From SZUA-229 sp964531165 (GTDB taxonomy: Bacteria; Pseudomonadota; Gammaproteobacteria; SZUA-229), in the NCBI GenBank assembly GCA_964531165.1, contig CAZHEA010000003.1, forward strand, positions 37,645 through 101,644: a stretch of 64,000 bases of DNA, given 5' to 3'. Both the position numbers and the translations under genes were made by a program. The notes below the pieces were generated by a model, which saw only the letters and a list, made by a program, of their open reading frames with translations, made no database searches and was not told where the DNA came from. Positions 18,242 to 26,917 of this stretch are shown one piece after another. Numbering within the stretch: position 1 is the stretch's first letter; each line of letters starts with the position of its first letter.

Positions 18242-20077
18242 ATGAATAGTAAGAGTCACTCTGATCAGATCAGCTGGTCACATATCATATCGACAGCTAA
18301 ATCCTATAAACGAAGCCTCTGGCAAGCTAACCTGATTGCAATTCTGGCGGCAGTTTTGAGTGCCCCGGTACCGATGTTAATGCCGTTATTGGTTGATGAA
18401 GTGTTGTTAAATAAACCGGGGTTTCTAGTTCAGTTTGTCAGCGCTATTTTCCCGGATGACTGGTTAGGCCCTGCATTTTATATTGTTGCTATCATGTTAC
18501 TGACGATAATGTTGCGGCTGTTATCAATGCTACTTGCTGTCTTTCAGACCTATCAATTCACCTTAATCGCAAAACAGATTACCTATAAAATACGCCACAA
18601 GTTGCTGACAAAGCTGCAGTATGTGTCGATGGCTGAGTATGAAACACTGGGCAGTGGAACAGTCGCTTCGCATCTGGTGACTGATGTTGAGGCAATTGAT
18701 ACGTTTCTTGGCAGTGCATTAAGCAAGTTTATTGTTGCCGTATTATCGATTATTGGTGTAGCGATTATACTATTGTGGATTCACTGGCAGCTGGCATTAT
18801 TTATATTAATAATGAATCCACTGGTTATTTATTTTACAACAGTGCTGGGCCGTCGAGTTAAACATTTAAAAGCGCGTGAAAATTCCGCATTCGAAATATT
18901 TCAGCAGTCTTTAAGTGAGACGCTGGCTGCGATTCATCAAATACGTTCGGCTAACCGTGAACGTCATTATTTACAGCGTGTGATTGATAAGGCACGAAAT
19001 ATTAAAACCCACTCAGCAACTTTTAGCTGGAAGAGTGATGCGGCAAATCGAGTGTCTTTCTTTGTGTTTTTAATGGGTTTTGAGGTGTTTCGAGCCGTTA
19101 GCATGCTGATGGTTATTTTCTCTGACTTATCAATCGGACAGATGTTTGCTGTATATGCCTATCTCTGGTTTATGATGGCGCCGGTACAGGAAATATTAAG
19201 CATTCAATACAGTTACTATTCTGCAAATGCAGCAATGGGACGATTAAATACATTGTTGAAGCTCGATACAGAACCACAGTATGAACATAACTGTAACCCG
19301 TTTAATAATCAGAGGACGATTGGTTTACGCGTAGAAAATATTAAATTCAGTTATGGTAAAAGCCGTAGTCTGCAAAATAGTGATGATTTTGATAATGTAG
19401 AACCTGTTTTAAACGGTTTGTCGCTTTCGATAAAAGCCGGCGAAAAAGTTGCCATTGTAGGTGCCAGCGGTGGTGGTAAATCAACTTTAGTACAAATTCT
19501 ATTGGGCATGTATACGCCTCAGCAGGGAGAGGTCTACTTTGGCGATGTCAATGTTAAAGATATAGGCCTGGATATTGTGCGTGAAAATGTAGCTACTGTA
19601 TTACAGCATCCCGCCTTATTTAATGACACTGTCCGTAATAATATCAGTCTCGGTAAAGATTATGATGATGGTGAATTGTGGAATGCCTTAGAGGTTGCAC
19701 AGCTTAAATCTACTGTTGAAGATTTGCCGCAGCAGTTAAATACTATCGTTGGTCAGAACGGGGTTAGATTTTCCGGTGGTCAGCGTCAGCGGCTAGCGGT
19801 TGCACGTCTGGTTTTATCACAGCCTAAAATTGTTATTTTAGATGAGGCAACTTCAGCCTTAGACACTAAAACTGAGTCTGATCTACATTCGGCTATGCGT
19901 GATTTTTTACAGGACCGGACAACATTAATTATTGCGCACAGGTTAAGTGCAGTTAAGCAGGCCGACCGTGTTCTGGTGTTTGATGATGGACAGGTTATTG
20001 ATGAAGGTGTGCATGAAGAAATGGTACAAAGAGACGGGGTATATAAGCAGCTCTATGGAAGCCATGTTGAGACGTAG
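18242..20077 (+). CDS. ABC exporter half-transporter (fused permease and ATPase)
   Basis: A 611-residue fused half-transporter that should work as a dimer in the inner membrane. The N-terminal six-helix ABC exporter domain spans about 25-320. The ATPase domain has Walker A GASGGGKSTL, a Q-loop in ATVLQHPALFNDTVRNNISL, signature FSGGQRQRLAVARL, Walker B KIVILDEATSALD and the H-loop IIAHRLSAV. All catalytic motifs are complete. It resembles lipid, peptide or drug exporters of the MsbA/MDR type, but the substrate cannot be read. It is distinct from MsbA at 34127, so it is not the LPS flippase. It appears monocistronic. Confidence 0.92.
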   Translation: MNSKSHSDQISWSHIISTAKSYKRSLWQANLIAILAAVLSAPVPMLMPLLVDEVLLNKPGFLVQFVSAIFPDDWLGPAFYIVAIMLLTIMLRLLSMLLAVFQTYQFTLIAKQITYKIRHKLLTKLQYVSMAEYETLGSGTVASHLVTDVEAIDTFLGSALSKFIVAVLSIIGVAIILLWIHWQLALFILIMNPLVIYFTTVLGRRVKHLKARENSAFEIFQQSLSETLAAIHQIRSANRERHYLQRVIDKARNIKTHSATFSWKSDAANRVSFFVFLMGFEVFRAVSMLMVIFSDLSIGQMFAVYAYLWFMMAPVQEILSIQYSYYSANAAMGRLNTLLKLDTEPQYEHNCNPFNNQRTIGLRVENIKFSYGKSRSLQNSDDFDNVEPVLNGLSLSIKAGEKVAIVGASGGGKSTLVQILLGMYTPQQGEVYFGDVNVKDIGLDIVRENVATVLQHPALFNDTVRNNISLGKDYDDGELWNALEVAQLKSTVEDLPQQLNTIVGQNGVRFSGGQRQRLAVARLVLSQPKIVILDEATSALDTKTESDLHSAMRDFLQDRTTLIIAHRLSAVKQADRVLVFDDGQVIDEGVHEEMVQRDGVYKQLYGSHVET

Positions 20078-20179
20078 GTGTAAGGATATTTTAATAATGT
20101 TATTTTCGTGTATAGTTTTTAATTAAAAGCTATATTCAGATTATTCAGGATTCGGCTATATTTATAACGAGAAAAATTG

Positions 20180-20665
20180 ATGAATACGATTCGTATAGGC
20201 CATGGTTATGATGTGCATGCTTTTGAAACGGGCGAGCATATTATTCTCGGTGGCGTTAGCATTGCTTACCATAGAAAATTTAAAGCGCATTCTGATGGTG
20301 ATGTATTAATCCATGCTGTATGCGATGCTTTATTGGGTGCACTGGCCCTCGGTGATATTGGGCATCACTTCCCTGATACGGATGATGCGTTTAAAGGCAT
20401 CAATAGTCGGGAATTATTAAAAAAGGTCTATAAATTAATTAATGCTTCTGGTTATGTTTTGTTGAATCTAGATACGACTATTGTTGCTGAAGCACCTAAA
20501 ATGGCTTCTCATATCATGCAAATGCGAGCTAATCTAGCCGATGATCTGAGTGTTGATATTAAGCAGATAAATGTAAAAGCCACAACCACTGAAAAATTGG
20601 GGTTTATCGGCAGACAGGAGGGTATAGCTGTACATTCAGTTTGCTTAGTTGATAAAACAGATTAA
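20180..20665 (+). CDS. ispF: 2-C-methyl-D-erythritol 2,4-cyclodiphosphate synthase
   Basis: IspF of the non-mevalonate isoprenoid pathway; it converts CDP-ME 2-phosphate to MEcPP with loss of CMP. From ATG 20180 it is 161 residues, the normal size. The zinc ligands lie in RIGHGYDVHAF (Asp and His of DVH); GDVLIHAVCDALLGA, GDIGHHFPDTD and the late KATTTEKLGFIGRQEGIA are all family hallmarks. A TTG directly upstream of the ATG is not needed. In many relatives ispD lies directly upstream, but here ispF stands apart after an ABC transporter gene. Confidence 0.97.
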   Translation: MNTIRIGHGYDVHAFETGEHIILGGVSIAYHRKFKAHSDGDVLIHAVCDALLGALALGDIGHHFPDTDDAFKGINSRELLKKVYKLINASGYVLLNLDTTIVAEAPKMASHIMQMRANLADDLSVDIKQINVKATTTEKLGFIGRQEGIAVHSVCLVDKTD

Positions 20666-20778
20666 TTGTTGTGGATAATCAAATAATCACCATAAATAAC
20701 CAGTCAACTTCACATAAAACCTTAATATCTTATATACTAAATTGTAATGATAAATGAATATGCACAATACATGTATAT

Positions 20779-21378
20779 ATGCTGATCTATATTCACGGGT
20801 TTAACAGTTCACCAGAATCTTATAAAGCAAGTCTGCTTCAATCCTTCGCGCAAAAAATAAATATGCCCGATATGCTGGAAATACCGGCGTTGTCTTACGA
20901 GCCTGTTCAGGCAATGGACCAGTTATTACAACTTATTCGCGCTTATCAGGCACATAATGGCATGCGCCCACTGTGTTTTATCGGTAGCTCGCTGGGTGGT
21001 TATTATGCAACCTGGCTAGCTGAAAAGTTTGAAAGCCGGGTCGTGCTAATTAATCCGGTGGTTAAGCCACTGGAGCTGTTTGAAGATTATATTGGTTTTA
21101 ACAAAAACCTTTACAGTGGTGAAGAGTACCAGCTAACACTCGAGCATCTTGATCAGCTGATGAAGTATCAGGTAAATGAAATTACAAAACCGGACCGATA
21201 TCTGCTGATGTTGCAAAGTGGAGATGATGTTCTGGATTACAACCTGGCGTTAGAAAAATATGCTGCGGTGCCTTCTATTGTTGAAGAAGGTGGTGGGCAT
21301 GAGTTTACGGAGTTCGAGCGTCATCTTGAAACAGTATTAGCTTTTTGCGGTATTAACTGTTTAAAAGCTTATTCCTAG
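20779..21378 (+). CDS. YqiA/YcfP-like alpha/beta-fold esterase
   Basis: A 199-residue alpha/beta hydrolase. It opens LIYIHGFNSSPESYKA (HGF oxyanion motif), and the nucleophile elbow is CFIGSSLGGYYATWLAE with the catalytic Ser in GSSLGG. The Asp is likely in LMLQSGDDVLDY and the His in EEGGGHEFTEFE. This is the small YqiA/UPF0227 esterase family, active on short acyl esters in E. coli. The natural substrate is unknown. It begins 113 bases after ispF and could be co-transcribed with nagZ, which follows after 142 bases. Confidence 0.9.
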   Translation: MLIYIHGFNSSPESYKASLLQSFAQKINMPDMLEIPALSYEPVQAMDQLLQLIRAYQAHNGMRPLCFIGSSLGGYYATWLAEKFESRVVLINPVVKPLELFEDYIGFNKNLYSGEEYQLTLEHLDQLMKYQVNEITKPDRYLLMLQSGDDVLDYNLALEKYAAVPSIVEEGGGHEFTEFERHLETVLAFCGINCLKAYS

Positions 21379-21520
21379 AACAGATTGCGAACTGGCCAGG
21401 AGCATTCCCGGATTTTATAAATTTAGCATTTCTGTATAATACTCACATTATTACTGTCACCACTTATTGCTTATAAATGGCAATACTAAAAATCATTAGC
21501 TATTAATGAAGGGAAATTAC

Positions 21521-22567
21521 ATGTCGCTTGGCCCTGTCATGCTCGATCTGCTGGGAACAACCATTACGCCTGAAGAGCGGGAAATGTTGCGACACCCGCA
21601 AACCGGTGGTGTTATTCTGTTTACCCGCAACTTTGAATCGATAGAGCAGATTACAGAGCTGGTGTCTGAAATTCATAATTTACGCACGCCACATTTATTA
21701 GTTGCCGTTGATCATGAAGGTGGAAGGGTTCAGCGGTTTCGTGATGGGTTTACGCATATTCCTGCTGCAGCAATGTATGGCAAAGTCTATTTGAAAAATA
21801 AATTACAAGCCAAACAGTTGGCTAATGAATGTGGCTGGTTAATGGCGGCTGAATGTCGAGCAGTCGGCATTGATATGAGTTTTGCGCCCGTACTTGATAT
21901 TGGAATTGGTCTTAGTGGTGTCATCGGCGATCGTGCTTATCATTCCAGTCCACAGGTAATTTCTGAACTGGCCCATGAATTCATGTCGGGAATGCAACAT
22001 GCTGGAATGGTGGCAACCGGTAAACATTTTCCGGGTCATGGTTCGGTAAAAGAAGATTCACATACGGCTCACCCCGTAGATCATCGTACATTGAGCGATA
22101 TTATGCTGGAAGATGTGATTCCATTCGAGCGTATGATTCACTATGGTCTGGCGGCTATTATGCCGGCTCATGTGGTATACCCCAAAATTGATGATAAACC
22201 AGCGGGTTACTCATCAGTATGGTTACAACAGATTTTACGTCAGAAACTAAATTTTCAGGGCGTGATTTTTAGTGATGATTTAAGTATGGAGGCAGCCGGC
22301 GTCGTCGGGAATTTTTCCGAACGCGCAGACATGGCGTTATCGGCAGGTTGCGATATGGTGCTGGTTTGTAATCACACTGAGGCAGCACAACAGGTATTAC
22401 AGTCGTTGGAAACATATTCCAGCCCGGTTTCACAGATGCGTTTAGTTAGAATGCATGGCAGAGCCGCTTTAAATCGACAGGATTTAATGGCATCTGATAA
22501 ATGGCAATCTGTGGTTAAAAAAATAGAAACATTAGAAGATGAGCCAAATTTAGAGTTGGATGTTTAA
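21521..22567 (+). CDS. nagZ: Beta-N-acetylhexosaminidase (peptidoglycan recycling)
   Basis: Cytosolic glycoside hydrolase family 3 enzyme that removes GlcNAc from 1,6-anhydro-muropeptides during cell-wall recycling. From ATG 21521 it is 348 residues. That start has GAAGGGA seven bases upstream; an ATG at 21506 overlaps this ribosome site and is unlikely. Family motifs: GVILFTRNF, LVAVDHEGGRVQRF, SFAPVLDIG, GKHFPGHGSVKEDSHTAHP (the GH3 His-Asp catalytic loop unique to NagZ) and GVIFSDDLSMEAA with the nucleophile Asp. No signal peptide, as expected. In Pseudomonas nagZ is also near the methylthioinosine phosphorylase gene found downstream here. Confidence 0.96.
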   Translation: MSLGPVMLDLLGTTITPEEREMLRHPQTGGVILFTRNFESIEQITELVSEIHNLRTPHLLVAVDHEGGRVQRFRDGFTHIPAAAMYGKVYLKNKLQAKQLANECGWLMAAECRAVGIDMSFAPVLDIGIGLSGVIGDRAYHSSPQVISELAHEFMSGMQHAGMVATGKHFPGHGSVKEDSHTAHPVDHRTLSDIMLEDVIPFERMIHYGLAAIMPAHVVYPKIDDKPAGYSSVWLQQILRQKLNFQGVIFSDDLSMEAAGVVGNFSERADMALSAGCDMVLVCNHTEAAQQVLQSLETYSSPVSQMRLVRMHGRAALNRQDLMASDKWQSVVKKIETLEDEPNLELDV

Positions 22568-22647
22568 GTCTGATTGCTTAATTAAACTCTAACCACGTTT
22601 TGCAGCGTGGATTACTTATAACACATTGATAGTAGAAAATTTAAGTT

Positions 22648-23751
22648 ATGGAATATTTACAGGAACTACTTAACAAACTTCAAATTGATAAAGACTCAAT
22701 CTGGATTACGCAGGTTTTTGTCATTGTATTTGTGACACTATTGATCAGCTTTTTTCAAAAACGTGCTTTTCACAAATTAAATATTAAGTTAACGAAAACC
22801 AGAAATCCATGGGATGATTTGTTAATTGGCTCAGCAGCGGGCCCGGTAGGTTATCTAATCTGGTTGCTTGGTGTTTTGTTTGCTGCGGAAATAGTACAGG
22901 CACAGAATCAGGCTGCAATATTTAATGTGATTGATCCGCTTCGTGACGTTGGTGTAATTACGATTCTAATTTATTTTATTCTCCAGTTAATTAAAGGTAC
23001 TGAGCAGATTCTGATAGCCAATCAGGCTAAGGACAAAGAACAGGACTTTGATAAACATACTGTGCATGCCATCGGCAAGCTGGTGAGAATTTCTGTTTTT
23101 ATAACCGGAGGATTAATTTTACTGCAAACCCTTGGTTATAGTATATCCGGCATCCTTGCATTTGGTGGTGTTGGTGGTATTGCTATTGGTTTTGCGGCAA
23201 AAGATTTATTGGCGAACTTTTTTGGTGGTCTGATGATTTATCTGGACAGGCCGTTTAAAGTAGGGGACTGGATACGCTCGAGTGATCGGTCTATAGAAGG
23301 CACTGTAGAAAATATTGGCTGGCGTTTAACCCGAATTCGTACGTTTGATAAACGACCGCTTTATGTACCCAACTCTATTTTTAATAATATCTCGGTTGAA
23401 AACCCTTCGCGCATGACGAATCGTCGAATTAAGGAAACGCTAGGCATTCGTTATGATGATGCAGATAAAATGGCAACTATTATCGAACAGGTGAAAGCGA
23501 TGTTAAAGAATCACCCGGATATTGACAATAATCAAACATTAATCGTTAATTTTAATAGTTTCGCTGCTTCATCGTTAGACTTTTTTATCTATACTTTTAC
23601 TAAAACGACAGACTGGATACTGTTTCATGAAATCAAACAGGATGTTCTTTTAAAAATTGTTGAGATAATAGAGCACAATGGTGCTGAGTTTGCATTCCCA
23701 ACATCCACACTGCATTTGCAAACAATGCCGGAATCAGGAATGCATAATTAA
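22648..23751 (+). CDS. MscS-family mechanosensitive channel
   Basis: A 367-residue inner-membrane channel. Transmembrane segments lie at about 17-35, 58-80, 90-113 and 140-165. The pore helix and neighbouring Gly/Ala-rich stretch read ILAFGGVGGIAIGFAAKDLLANFFGGLMIYLDRPFKVGDW, the classic MscS pattern (reported in two parts to limit length: ILAFGGVGGIAIGFAAKD and LLANFFGGLMIYLDRPF). A beta domain then begins EGTVENIGWRLTRIRTFDK, followed by VPNSIF. It matches the YbdG/YnaI-like medium-size branch better than the 286-residue MscS. It opens under membrane tension to release solutes in hypo-osmotic shock. Its stop overlaps the start of the DsrE-like gene. Confidence 0.94.
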   Translation: MEYLQELLNKLQIDKDSIWITQVFVIVFVTLLISFFQKRAFHKLNIKLTKTRNPWDDLLIGSAAGPVGYLIWLLGVLFAAEIVQAQNQAAIFNVIDPLRDVGVITILIYFILQLIKGTEQILIANQAKDKEQDFDKHTVHAIGKLVRISVFITGGLILLQTLGYSISGILAFGGVGGIAIGFAAKDLLANFFGGLMIYLDRPFKVGDWIRSSDRSIEGTVENIGWRLTRIRTFDKRPLYVPNSIFNNISVENPSRMTNRRIKETLGIRYDDADKMATIIEQVKAMLKNHPDIDNNQTLIVNFNSFAASSLDFFIYTFTKTTDWILFHEIKQDVLLKIVEIIEHNGAEFAFPTSTLHLQTMPESGMHN

Positions 23752-24119
23752 TGGCTGACAAATTACTTGTAGTTATGGCGAATGTTGATATCACTCGACC
23801 GGCAGAAATATTGCCACCTCTATTGCAGGCTACGGTAGCTGCGGCGATGGAATTCGAAGTGGAGGTGTTGTTTACCGGTCAGGCAGGCCAGCTGGCGATG
23901 AAGGGGGAAGCTGAAAAACTATTGTTACAGGAAGACGATAGCAACAGTGTCTATGATCATATAAAACAGGCGCGACAGGCGGGGGTTGTTTTTAAGGTGT
24001 GCACACCGGCTTTAAAATTTTGGGGAGATAATATTATACCCGAAATTCAGGAAACGGTTGGTGGCGCGTATATTATTAATGAATCAATGGATGACAGTGT
24101 CGTTACCTTTACTTACTAA
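23751..24119 (+). CDS. DsrE/DsrF-like small protein
   Basis: A 122-residue DsrE-fold protein (KLLVVMANVDITRPAEILPP, AMEFEVEVLFTGQAGQLAMK, AYIINESMDDSVVTFTY). It has a single Cys in FKVCTPAL, at the position where DsrE-type sulfur carriers and their relatives often keep the reactive residue. Family members carry persulfide in sulfur relay or have unknown roles. It overlaps the end of the channel gene by one base and is followed one base later by hpt, so it sits in a cluster with purine salvage genes. There is no direct sign that it takes part in sulfur oxidation. Confidence 0.82.
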   Translation: MADKLLVVMANVDITRPAEILPPLLQATVAAAMEFEVEVLFTGQAGQLAMKGEAEKLLLQEDDSNSVYDHIKQARQAGVVFKVCTPALKFWGDNIIPEIQETVGGAYIINESMDDSVVTFTY

Positions 24120-24120
24120 T

Positions 24121-24675
24121 ATGCAAAACTATTTGCAGGCGCAACAGGTTTTAAATGATGCGCAGTTAATTTTCACTGCAGAGCAGGTTCAGCAGGCGAT
24201 TATTCAACTGGCTGAAAAAATTAATGCTCGGTTTTCAGATGTATCAGAGCCGGTTATTGTTTTGCCTGTTATGAATGGAGGGTTGATATTAAGTGGACAG
24301 TTGATTACACGGTTTAATTTTCCATTGCTAATTGATTACTGTCATGCAACCCGTTATAGAGATGAAACAACTGGCAGTCAGCTACAATGGATAGTAAAAC
24401 CGCAAAATAATCTTGCAGGTCGAACCATTTTAATTATCGATGATATCTTTGATGAAGGCTATACGCTTAAGTCGGTGACAGAGTTCTGTCAAACAGAAAA
24501 TGCACAACAGGTTCTATCCGCGGTTTTATTAGAAAAAAATCATCCACGAAAAACGGCTGATCTAAAAAGTGATTTTATCGGTTTACAGGTTGAAGATAGA
24601 TATGTGTTCGGATTTGGAATGGATTTTAAAGGCTTTCATCGTCAGCTTGATGCTATCTATGCCGTTGCTGAATAA
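24121..24675 (+). CDS. hpt: Hypoxanthine-guanine phosphoribosyltransferase
   Basis: A 184-residue purine phosphoribosyltransferase from ATG 24121; the open frame extends further upstream but only inside the DsrE-like gene. The PRPP-binding loop is TILIIDDIFDEGYTLKSV with the paired acidic residues, and the front loop reads PVMNGGLILSGQL. The late KNHPRKTADLKSDFIGLQ followed by DRYVFGFGMDFKG is typical of Hpt. It makes IMP or GMP from hypoxanthine or guanine. It lies directly before the methylthio-purine phosphorylase, whose product hypoxanthine (from methylthioinosine) would be its substrate, a sensible salvage pair. Confidence 0.93.
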   Translation: MQNYLQAQQVLNDAQLIFTAEQVQQAIIQLAEKINARFSDVSEPVIVLPVMNGGLILSGQLITRFNFPLLIDYCHATRYRDETTGSQLQWIVKPQNNLAGRTILIIDDIFDEGYTLKSVTEFCQTENAQQVLSAVLLEKNHPRKTADLKSDFIGLQVEDRYVFGFGMDFKGFHRQLDAIYAVAE

Positions 24676-24692
24676 AAAATATGGAATTATAA

Positions 24693-25445
24693 GTGGATAA
24701 AAATTATAACATCAACACAGCTATTATCGGCGGTACAGGCTTATATGAACTCGACGGTTTTGAGCAGGTCGATCGGTTAACATTAATGACACAATGGGGA
24801 GAGCCTTCTTCAGATATCATTATAATGAAGGTAGATGAAACCCATATAGCATTTTTAAGCCGTCATGGATTTGAACATAATATACCCCCGCATAAAGTTA
24901 ATTATCGAGCTAATTTGTGGGCGCTAAAAGAATGTGGAGTTAAGCAAATTATCGCTATCGCAGCGGTAGGCGGAATTACTGATCAAATGTCACCACAGAC
25001 CATTTGTATTCCGGATCAAATTATTGATTATACCTATGGACGACAGCAGACCTATTTTGAATCAGAGCAAGAGAGCGTTACACATATTGATTTTACCGAG
25101 CCCTATTGTTCACATTTACGTCAAACTTTACTGCAAACGTCTAAACAACAGTCAATCGAAGTGATTGATGGCGGGGTTTATGCCGCGACTCAGGGCCCAA
25201 GACTGGAAACAGCAGCTGAAATACAGAAGTTAAAACGAGATGGTGCCGATATCGTCGGCATGACAGGTATGCCGGAGGCGACACTGGCACGCGAACTTGA
25301 GATTGATTATGCCTGCTGCTCACTGGTGGTTAACTGGGCTGCGGGTTGTGCAGGTACGCATAAAATTGAGCATAGTGAGATGCAAAAGATCGTTGATTCG
25401 GGTATGTTGAAGGTGAAATCACTGTTAAGTACTTTGTTTGTTTAA
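24693..25445 (+). CDS. S-methyl-5'-thioinosine / methylthioadenosine phosphorylase
   Basis: A 250-residue purine nucleoside phosphorylase of the MTAP/PNP class, starting at GTG 24693. Motifs: AIIGGTGLYELDGF (phosphate loop), FLSRHGFEHNIPPHKVNYRA, AAVGGITDQMSP, YAATQGPRLETAAEI, and DIVGMTGMPEATLARELEID. It cleaves a methylthio-nucleoside made from polyamine synthesis into a base and 5-methylthioribose 1-phosphate. Pseudomonads use a version specific for methylthioinosine near nagZ; the local gene order nagZ...hpt-this gene supports that specificity over methylthioadenosine. The distinction needs assay. Eighteen bases after hpt, so same operon. Confidence 0.9.
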   Translation: MDKNYNINTAIIGGTGLYELDGFEQVDRLTLMTQWGEPSSDIIIMKVDETHIAFLSRHGFEHNIPPHKVNYRANLWALKECGVKQIIAIAAVGGITDQMSPQTICIPDQIIDYTYGRQQTYFESEQESVTHIDFTEPYCSHLRQTLLQTSKQQSIEVIDGGVYAATQGPRLETAAEIQKLKRDGADIVGMTGMPEATLARELEIDYACCSLVVNWAAGCAGTHKIEHSEMQKIVDSGMLKVKSLLSTLFV

Positions 25446-25601
25446 CTAATGGGTCGCTGATATGGCTGATTTAGGCATTTTTGTATGATCTAAACCCGCC
25501 AGATGCTATTCATTTCATGCACTTAAGTCATTAGAGCATATCAATCAATATCACAATGTTATAAAATACCCGCGCTTTCAAAGACAGATAAAGGGTGAAT
25601 A

Positions 25602-26183
25602 ATGTCACGTGCCGATAAGGTATCAGACGCTACAGGTCTGGAAAAACTCATACTTACACTTCGCTATCATGAGCAATCACGTCAGTGGTTTGCAGTGATA
25701 TTTGTACTGGTTGTTAGTCTACTAGGCTCATATACACCCATATTGTTTATCATTGGTGGTGTGGTCGCTGCGGTCGGTACGCTTGTCCGCATGTGGGCTT
25801 CAGGCTATGTTATGAAAAACAAGGAGCTGGCTACTAACGGGCCATATGCTTATGTTCGTCATCCACTTTATGTGGGTAATATACTGTTGCTGGTTGGATT
25901 CTCAATTGCTTCATCTCAGTGGTGGCCATTTGTAGCGATGGTGGCATTGCTATGGTTTTATTATCCACCGACTATTTCATATGAAGATAATAAATTGCGT
26001 GATATTTTTGGTGCAGAGTGGGAAGAGTGGTCGAAAAATATTCATGCTCTTATCCCTACTTTCGGATCAAAAGCCGGGAGTGTAAAAAGCTCATGGTCTT
26101 TTAAGAAAAGTCTGATGCAGAATGCCGAGCCGCTTATTGTTATTTATCTGATAGGCTGCATGTATCTGCTTTATACCCGTTAG
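25602..26183 (+). CDS. Isoprenylcysteine methyltransferase-like (ICMT/PEMT) membrane methyltransferase
   Basis: A 193-residue membrane protein. Two or three N-terminal hydrophobic segments (about 33-50, 54-72) precede the family signature NGPYAYVRHPLYVGNILLLV, which binds S-adenosylmethionine together with the later YEDNKLRDIFGAEWEEW motif. A last helix is at about 172-190. Bacterial members methylate lipids or small hydrophobic substrates; in most cases the substrate is not known. The next gene (kinase-like) starts three bases after the stop, suggesting that the two act on the same lipid or sugar-lipid. That idea is inference. Confidence 0.88.
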   Translation: MSRADKVSDATGLEKLILTLRYHEQSRQWFAVIFVLVVSLLGSYTPILFIIGGVVAAVGTLVRMWASGYVMKNKELATNGPYAYVRHPLYVGNILLLVGFSIASSQWWPFVAMVALLWFYYPPTISYEDNKLRDIFGAEWEEWSKNIHALIPTFGSKAGSVKSSWSFKKSLMQNAEPLIVIYLIGCMYLLYTR

Positions 26184-26186
26184 TAA

Positions 26187-26888
26187 ATGTTAAACAATCT
26201 GGATTTTATTTCAGAAGCCCAATTAACCCGCTGGGTTAATGAGCATCTGAATTCAGATAAGTTTGCTTTATCAGCAGGTTATCAGGGGAAAACTCTGCTG
26301 TTTGACGAGCTTAATCATAAGCTCGTTATCAAAGCCCCTCTGGGCAACTTTTTTACACGTCCCGTCAATTTAGCACTGCTACGACACGAATATAAGATTT
26401 ATCAAAAACTACAGGGTATGGATGCGGTTCCGGTTTGTTACGGGATGGCTAATAATGAATTTTTGGTTATTGAATATATCGAAGGGCAGACAATTCGTCA
26501 TAACAGGCCTGCTGCTGATTCTGAGTTTTTTATACAGTTACTGGCGGCGATAAAAGAAATGCACGCAAGAGGTGTGGCACATTTTGACTTGAAGCGTTCG
26601 GAAAATTTACTGGTAACTCATAATTGCGAACCCAGACTAATTGATTTCGGCGTTTCTATCAATCATAAAAGTGGCCTGCACTGGCTCAATCAATTTTTAT
26701 ATAAGCTGGCCTGTCAGTTTGATTATAATGCCTGGGCCCGGCATAAATATAATAAGCAAATGGATGAGTTGAGCGAAGATGATAAAGTCTATTATAAAAA
26801 AACAGCTATTGAAACTTTAGCTAAAAAAATTAAACGTTTTTATAAAGATAAAATTATCAAAACACACAAATCAGCTGTAAAAAAATAA
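26187..26888 (+). CDS. Small protein-kinase-like phosphotransferase (RIO/Kdo-kinase-like)
   Basis: A 233-residue kinase-fold protein. Likely ATP-lysine K49 (KLVIKAPLG), helix C Glu E68 (RHEYKIYQKL), hinge LVIEYIEGQTI, catalytic loop HFDLKRSENLL at 132-142 and metal motif LIDFG at 152-155. The loop has one residue more than the HRDxKxxN form between Asp134 and Asn140, seen in RIO-type and LPS heptose/Kdo kinases rather than true Ser/Thr kinases. The C-terminus is very basic (many Lys). A role in phosphorylating an envelope lipid or sugar is possible given the methyltransferase neighbour, but protein substrates cannot be excluded. Convergent with hflD, 29 bases apart. Confidence 0.8.
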   Translation: MLNNLDFISEAQLTRWVNEHLNSDKFALSAGYQGKTLLFDELNHKLVIKAPLGNFFTRPVNLALLRHEYKIYQKLQGMDAVPVCYGMANNEFLVIEYIEGQTIRHNRPAADSEFFIQLLAAIKEMHARGVAHFDLKRSENLLVTHNCEPRLIDFGVSINHKSGLHWLNQFLYKLACQFDYNAWARHKYNKQMDELSEDDKVYYKKTAIETLAKKIKRFYKDKIIKTHKSAVKK

Positions 26889-26917
26889 ATAGCCAGCCTG
26901 TAATCCGATAAAAGATA

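Noticed and set aside
18242..20077. Calling the ABC half-transporter MsbA
   Set aside because: A better MsbA candidate lies at 34127 next to lpxK and kdsB; this one has no lipid A context.
22593..22610. CCACG/CGTGG hairpin after nagZ as terminator
   Set aside because: Only five paired bases, a long loop and no T-run; not strong enough to list as a feature.
23751..24119. DsrE-like protein as evidence for a dissimilatory sulfur pathway
   Set aside because: No dsr, sox or tus neighbours; a DsrE fold alone does not show sulfur oxidation.
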